Assembly: GCA_030152505.1 (NCBI GenBank)
Contig: JASLJO010000154.1
Location: 1 to 25,788, forward strand
From: Solirubrobacterales bacterium
Lineage (GTDB): Bacteria > Actinomycetota > Thermoleophilia > Solirubrobacterales > 70-9
Direction of reading: 5' to 3'
DNA: 25,788 bases
A program made the translations under genes and the position numbers. The notes beneath the pieces were generated by a model, which saw nothing but the letters and a program-made list of their open reading frames with translations, was not told the origin of the DNA and did not search any database. Shown in pieces: positions 22,595-25,788 of this stretch (positions within the stretch are counted from its first letter, which is position 1; each line of letters opens with the position of its first letter).

Positions 22595-22821
22595 GCCGGC
22601 GCGAAGAACGCCCCGGCGCGCTCGGCGAGCAGCTCCGGGCGCAGGACGATGTTGAGCGCCAGGTAGCGCTCGAAGCGCTGCGGAGCCTCGAGGCAGAGCA
22701 GGAAGCCGCCCCAGTCGTGGCCGACCAGCTTGACCCGCTCGATGCCGAGCGCGTGGAAGTCGAGCCCGCGCGCGTGAATCCAGCGGTGGTTGACGCCGTC
22801 GACTCGGGGCGGATCGCCCAT
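22591..22821 (-). pseudogene. Remnant of alpha/beta hydrolase (haloalkane dehalogenase/epoxide hydrolase-like)
   Basis: A 76-codon open frame whose two parts both resemble one alpha/beta hydrolase family but are joined with the middle missing. The N-terminal piece VNHRWIHARGLDFH is the usual first strand. It runs directly into ALGIERVKLVGHDWGGF, the nucleophile elbow (GHDWGG, Asp nucleophile), then LEAPQRFERYLALNIV. The roughly 70-80 residues that normally lie between, including the HG oxyanion region, are absent. The cap and the C-terminal half with the catalytic acid and His are also missing. No internal stop has arisen. It is best read as a gene reduced by deletions, convergent with the cyclophilin gene and divergent from the peroxiredoxin gene. 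A functional small protein is unlikely. Confidence 0.75.
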
Positions 22822-22848
22822 CGCGCCAATCCACCTGCGCGATCGCAG

Positions 22849-22854
22849 TAATCT
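22849..22854 (+). promoter_or_regulatory. Predicted -10 (TAATCT) of peroxiredoxin gene, leaderless type
   Basis: TAATCT ends 6 nt before the ATG at 22861. The spacer CCTCCC has no Shine-Dalgarno. Confidence 0.55.
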
Positions 22855-22860
22855 CCTCCC

Positions 22861-23367
22861 ATGGCGAAGGTTGACGTGGGCGACCCGGCCCCCGATTTCG
22901 AGCTGCCCGGCACGGAGGGAAGGACCTACAAGCTCTCCGACTACCGGGGGAAGAACGTCGTGCTGGCGTTCTATCCCGGCGACCAGACCACCGTCTGCAC
23001 GGCGCAGTTCTGCTCCTACCGCGACAACAGCGATCGGATCGACCACCTCGACGCCGAGGTGCTGGGGATCTCGCCGCAGTCGGTCGACTCGCACGAGCAT
23101 TGGGTCGAAGAGCAGAGCCTCAACCTGCCGCTGCTGGCCGACGAGGACCTGGCCGTCAGCAGGCGCTACGGGGTGACCGGCTGGCTCGGGCCGCTGGCGA
23201 GGTTCACCGAGCTGAAGGAGACCCCTGGCGGGCGCTACATCATGCGCTCGATCTTCGTCATCGACGGCGAGGGGATCGTGCGCTACAAGCACGTCTCGAG
23301 GACCGGCTCGACCTTCCAGACGGTCGACGACCTCGAGCAGGCCGTCGCCGCGCTGAATCCGGCCTGA
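22861..23367 (+). CDS. bcp: Peroxiredoxin of the BCP/PrxQ type
   Basis: A 168-residue thiol peroxidase. The peroxidatic Cys is C46 in FYPGDQTTVCTAQ. A second Cys, C51, lies five residues on (QFCSYRD), the resolving position of atypical two-Cys BCP/PrxQ enzymes. The rest follows the thioredoxin-fold pattern (VGDPAPDFELP, VLGISPQSVDSH, LPLLADEDLAVSRRYGV, RSIFVIDGEGIVRY). It reduces H2O2 and organic hydroperoxides with electrons from thioredoxin. There is no signal peptide, so it is cytosolic. Its stop overlaps the start of the next gene (TGATG). Confidence 0.95.
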   Translation: MAKVDVGDPAPDFELPGTEGRTYKLSDYRGKNVVLAFYPGDQTTVCTAQFCSYRDNSDRIDHLDAEVLGISPQSVDSHEHWVEEQSLNLPLLADEDLAVSRRYGVTGWLGPLARFTELKETPGGRYIMRSIFVIDGEGIVRYKHVSRTGSTFQTVDDLEQAVAALNPA

Positions 23368-24203
23368 TGCCGGCCGAGCCGCGGCGGTTCGTTGCCGGCG
23401 AGCAACCAGAGATCCGCGGCGAGGCGGTGGGGGAGGGGGCTCTGATCGTCCTCTGTCACGGGGTGACGGCGACCCGGCGCTACGTCGTCCACGGCTCGCG
23501 GGTGCTCGAGCGCGCCGGCCACACCGTCGTCACCTACGACGCGCGCGGCCATGGCGAGTCCGATCCGGCTCCGCCGGGGGAGGGTTATGGATACCCGGAG
23601 CTGGTCGGGGACCTGGAGGAGGTCGTGACGACGAGCGTCGGGGCGGGGAGGTTCGTCCTCGGTGGGCACTCGATGGGGGCCCACACGGCGATTGCCTACG
23701 CGCTGCGGCATCCCGAGCGCCTCGACGGGATCGTCGTCATCGGCCCGACCTATACGGGCAAGCCTGCCTCGGCAGAGACGCTCGCCTACTGGGACGGCCT
23801 GGCGGCGGCGCTGGAGGACGGCGGGGTCGACGGCTTCGTCGACTACATCGACGCCCATCAGCGGGCCGATCCCGCCTGGCGAGACTCGGTGCTGCGCTTC
23901 ACCCGCGAGCGGATCGCGCAGAACAGGCACCCGGATGCGGTGGTCGAGGCGCTGCGCCAGGTGCCGCGCTCGCGTCCGTTCGAGACGATGGCCGAGCTGG
24001 AGTCGCTGCAGATCCCGGCCCTGGTCGTCGCCAGCGACGACGCGGCCGACCCGGGGCATCCGCGCCGCATCGCCGAGGTCTATGCCGAGCGCCTGCCACA
24101 GGGGCGGTTGATCTCCGAGGCTGAGGGAGAGTCGCCGCTTGCATGGCAGGGCGGCAAGCTCTCACGTGAGATCGCCGCCTTCTGCGAGGAAGTGGGCGCT
24201 TAG
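23367..24203 (+). CDS. Alpha/beta hydrolase, catalytic His not evident
   Basis: A 278-residue alpha/beta hydrolase translationally coupled to the peroxiredoxin gene (TGATG at 23365-23369). The oxyanion region is LIVLCHGVTATRRY (27-40), then TYDARGHGESD (57-66). The nucleophile elbow is GGHSMGAH with Ser102, and a likely acid residue is in VVASDDAADPGH. The segment where the catalytic His normally lies, just before the last helix, reads EAEGESPLAWQGGKLS and has no His. The closest His is in DPGHPRR, directly after the acid loop. The substrate is unknown: esterase, lipase or non-catalytic are all possible. Confidence 0.88.
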   Translation: MPAEPRRFVAGEQPEIRGEAVGEGALIVLCHGVTATRRYVVHGSRVLERAGHTVVTYDARGHGESDPAPPGEGYGYPELVGDLEEVVTTSVGAGRFVLGGHSMGAHTAIAYALRHPERLDGIVVIGPTYTGKPASAETLAYWDGLAAALEDGGVDGFVDYIDAHQRADPAWRDSVLRFTRERIAQNRHPDAVVEALRQVPRSRPFETMAELESLQIPALVVASDDAADPGHPRRIAEVYAERLPQGRLISEAEGESPLAWQGGKLSREIAAFCEEVGA

Positions 24204-24224
24204 CTTGGCTGAAGGCGACTCGAT

Positions 24225-24230
24225 TACGGT
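24225..24230 (+). promoter_or_regulatory. Predicted -10 (TACGGT) of VKOR gene, leaderless type
   Basis: TACGGT ends 7 nt before the ATG at 24238. There is no Shine-Dalgarno in the spacer TGCGGCG. Confidence 0.5.
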
Positions 24231-24237
24231 TGCGGCG

Positions 24238-24669
24238 ATGAAGTTGCCGGCGGAGGGGGCGCTGCGGACGGTTGCGACCTTTGTCGCGGCCTTCGGCATC
24301 GGTGTTGCCACCTACATCACGATCGCCGACTCGGGCGGCGGTTCTCCGGTCTGCATCGCCGGCGGCAGCGGCTGCGAGACGGTGGCCGACAGCACCTACT
24401 CGCACCTCTTCGGCGTCAACATCGCCGTCTTCGGCATCCTCGGCTACGTCCTCCTGCTGGTTGCGGCGATGCTGCGTGGCGACCTGGCGCGGATGGGGGG
24501 CTTCGGCCTGTCGCTGGTCGGTTTCGGCTACAGCCTCTACCTGACCTACCTCGAGCTGTTCAAGATCGAAGCGATCTGCCAGTGGTGCGTGGCGAGCGCC
24601 GTCCTGATGACGATCCTCTTCTGCGTGAACGCGATCCGCATGGTCGGTTACGCCGGCAGGCCGGCATGA
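24238..24669 (+). CDS. Vitamin K epoxide reductase (VKOR) family membrane protein
   Basis: A 143-residue integral membrane protein with four predicted helices. The loop cysteines C39 and C46 (VCIAGGSGCETV) and the active CxxC pair C114/C117 (AICQWCVAS) match bacterial VKOR, which reoxidises DsbA-type proteins and passes electrons to quinone, replacing DsbB. The usual Ser of the loop may be S52 or S55, and the helix-2 motif FGVNIAVFGILGY is typical. The start ATG at 24238 is chosen because homology begins there and a -10 lies 7 nt upstream. An upstream in-frame start would overlap the hydrolase gene. Its stop overlaps the next ATG (ATGA), coupling it to its likely partner. Confidence 0.94.
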   Translation: MKLPAEGALRTVATFVAAFGIGVATYITIADSGGGSPVCIAGGSGCETVADSTYSHLFGVNIAVFGILGYVLLLVAAMLRGDLARMGGFGLSLVGFGYSLYLTYLELFKIEAICQWCVASAVLMTILFCVNAIRMVGYAGRPA

Positions 24670-25367
24670 ACGACGGGCGTCGCAAGCTTCTCCTTCAGAT
24701 CGGCAGCGCCGCCGTCTTCGTCGCGATCGTCGTCGTCGCCGTGCTGATCGTGATCAGCGCGAACGAAACCAGCGGCGGCGACACCGACCTCGAGGATGTG
24801 GCTCTGGTCGAGCAGCAGCTGCGGGGCATCCCGCAGTCAGGCCTGGAGCTCGGCGATCCCAAGGCCGAGGTGACGCTTTATGAGTTCGGCGACCTGAAGT
24901 GCCCGGTCTGCAAAGCCTTCTCCGAACAGATCGTGCCGGAAGTGATCGAATCGAAGGTGCGCAGCGGCGAAGCGAAGCTCGAGTTCCGCAACTTCACCAT
25001 TATCGACCAGGAATCCACTCCGGCGGGTGCGGCGGCGATCGCCGCCGGTCGGCAGGGCCGTGGTTGGAACTACGTGGAGCTCTTCTACCGCAACCAGGGT
25101 CTGGAGACCTCCAGTTACGTGGATGACGAGTTCCTCACGGAAATCGCCCGCGGCGCCGGCGTTCCCGACATCGCCAGATGGGACAGGGAACGCAAGAGCC
25201 CCAGGACGGTCGAAGAGGTCGAAGCCACGACCGCCGAAGCCGAACGCCTGAATTTCACCGGAACGCCCTCGTTTGCGGTCGAAGGCCCGGCCACTTCAGG
25301 CAAGGAAACCCTGGGAACGCCAGGGGAGGCGGGCCTGCTCGAAGAAGCGATCGACGCTGCCGCCTAG
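24666..25367 (+). CDS. DsbA-like membrane-anchored thiol oxidoreductase (thioredoxin fold)
   Basis: A 233-residue protein with one N-terminal membrane helix (about 10-31) and an extracytoplasmic DsbA/Thioredoxin_4 domain. The redox motif is CPVC (C79/C82) in YEFGDLKCPVCKAF, and the cis-Pro loop is FTGTPSFAV near residue 200. The helical insertion contains GRGWNYVELFYRNQG, as in BdbD/DsbA relatives. It probably introduces disulfides into exported proteins and is recycled by the VKOR encoded just upstream in an ATGA overlap. The overlap fixes the start at 24666. No Cys beyond the active pair is seen. Confidence 0.94.
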   Translation: MNDGRRKLLLQIGSAAVFVAIVVVAVLIVISANETSGGDTDLEDVALVEQQLRGIPQSGLELGDPKAEVTLYEFGDLKCPVCKAFSEQIVPEVIESKVRSGEAKLEFRNFTIIDQESTPAGAAAIAAGRQGRGWNYVELFYRNQGLETSSYVDDEFLTEIARGAGVPDIARWDRERKSPRTVEEVEATTAEAERLNFTGTPSFAVEGPATSGKETLGTPGEAGLLEEAIDAAA

Positions 25368-25471
25368 CCCCAGAGGACGACACACCCGACCTTACAGGCC
25401 TAAGTTCACATAACCACCATTATCGTGCGTTGATCCTTAATCTTTGGTAGAGTTTTCCCGTCCAAACTCTC

Positions 25472-25480
25472 GGGAGGAGT
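25472..25480 (+). promoter_or_regulatory. Shine-Dalgarno of the terminal secreted-protein gene, in an AT-richer leader
   Basis: GGGAGGAGT ends 4 nt before the ATG at 25485. The 117-bp gap 25368-25484 is clearly richer in A and T than its surroundings. It contains candidate -10 hexamers TAATCT (25438-25443) and TAGAGT (25448-25453). No well-spaced -35 was found, so the promoter is not assigned. Unlike most genes here, this mRNA would have a real leader of about 20-35 nt. Confidence 0.65.
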
Positions 25481-25484
25481 GGTC

Positions 25485-25788
25485 ATGCGGCGGAGAATGG
25501 CTTTTGTGCTGGTCGTGGCGGGACTTGCGCTGGGAACCCTCGAGGGCGGTGCTCTGGCGCTCTGCTCCACCGCCCAGGGGGCTGAATTCATCTTCAAAAC
25601 GAACTCCGCGGAACTGAAAAAAGGCGAAACGCGAGAACTGCTGAAGTCCGCCAACGGCGTGGCCTACAGGTTCAAAAAGAACGGCTCGTCGCCCACCGTC
25701 GAATACGAATGCTCCGCGATGGAACTGTCGGAAAAAAGCTCGATTTCCGGCGGGAAACCGGGAACCCTGTCGGTCAAGCTGAAATGGA
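25485..25788 (+). CDS. Secreted protein of unknown function (3'-truncated by window edge)
   Basis: An open frame of 101 codons running off the window. It starts at ATG 25485 with a strong Shine-Dalgarno. The first 26 residues form a signal peptide: basic MRRRM, a hydrophobic core FVLVVAGLALGTL, and a cleavage-like ALA before LCS. The mature part is Lys/Ser/Glu-rich, has Cys near residues 27 and 76, and resembles no family I can name. Codon use differs from its neighbours (many GAA, AAA and AAG codons, several A5-A6 runs), which with the AT-richer leader may reflect high expression, recent arrival or weak constraint. It follows the dsbA-like gene by 117 bp and could be a substrate of the oxidative folding pair, but nothing shows that directly. 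Confidence 0.7.
   Translation, partial: MRRRMAFVLVVAGLALGTLEGGALALCSTAQGAEFIFKTNSAELKKGETRELLKSANGVAYRFKKNGSSPTVEYECSAMELSEKSSISGGKPGTLSVKLKW

Noticed and set aside
21884..22834. N-terminal extension of the small methyltransferase by about 317 codons on the minus strand
   Set aside because: The extension is entirely antisense to the cyclophilin gene and lacks any domain, while the methyltransferase fold begins at the ATG at 21883.
25391..25404. CTTA-N6-TAAG as a terminator after the dsbA-like gene
   Set aside because: The stem is only 4 bp and AT-rich with no following T-run, too weak to support a call.

Overview
The window is a gene-dense, high-GC bacterial chromosome segment of housekeeping genes with short or overlapping gene junctions. 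Gene content and order (ftsK, RodZ-like, cinA, thpR, recA, rny, miaB-miaA, dapF-dapL, hflX, dut, then a murT/gatD cell-wall operon), together with secreted proteins of a kind common in that group, suggest an actinobacterium, most likely class Thermoleophilia (Solirubrobacterales-like). The lineage is inferred from protein resemblance only; no rRNA or tRNA gene is seen.

Layout. 1-2335: the 3' part of ftsK, then a RodZ-like HTH/membrane protein. 2332-5388: cinA, thpR and recA. 5430-8858: RNase Y without a membrane anchor, a membrane-tethered cupredoxin, and miaB. 8855-11625: a shortened miaA, a dapF whose two catalytic cysteines are both serine, and a DapL-type aminotransferase. 11629-11739: a nested inverted repeat between convergent genes. 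11725-13580 (minus): metallo-beta-lactamase-fold hydrolase and NAD-dependent epimerase. 13628-15407: hflX and dut. 15394-21396 (minus): a run reading diacylglycerol-kinase-like, murT, a SAM methyltransferase, gatD, then a secreted RTX-repeat protein. 21410-21883 (minus): a second small methyltransferase, divergent from a membrane-anchored cyclophilin. 22591-22821 (minus): a remnant of an alpha/beta hydrolase. 22861-25367: PrxQ/BCP peroxiredoxin, alpha/beta hydrolase, VKOR, and DsbA-like thioredoxin. 25485-end: a secreted protein of unknown function running off the window.

Themes. (1) Cell envelope: DapL/DapF concern diaminopimelate, MurT/GatD amidate lipid II, the DGK-like kinase acts on lipids, and FtsK and RodZ act in division and shape. 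(2) Genome and tRNA/rRNA upkeep: RecA, CinA, ThpR, Dut, MiaA/MiaB, RNase Y, HflX. (3) Extracytoplasmic oxidative folding: VKOR, DsbA-like protein and cyclophilin, with a peroxiredoxin nearby.

The strongest window-wide pattern is regulatory. Thirteen genes carry a TANNNT hexamer (most often TAGGNT) ending 6-10 nt before the start codon and have no convincing Shine-Dalgarno sequence, as expected for leaderless mRNAs. Most other genes overlap the stop codon of the gene before (ATGA, TTGA or TGATG), and only recA and the last gene have a clear Shine-Dalgarno sequence. No CRISPR array, insertion sequence, prophage or defence system was found. The best leads are the Ser/Ser DapF, the leaderless promoter set, the methyltransferase translationally coupled between murT and gatD, the anchorless RNase Y, the shortened MiaA, and a 27-bp divergent promoter with abutting -10 elements.
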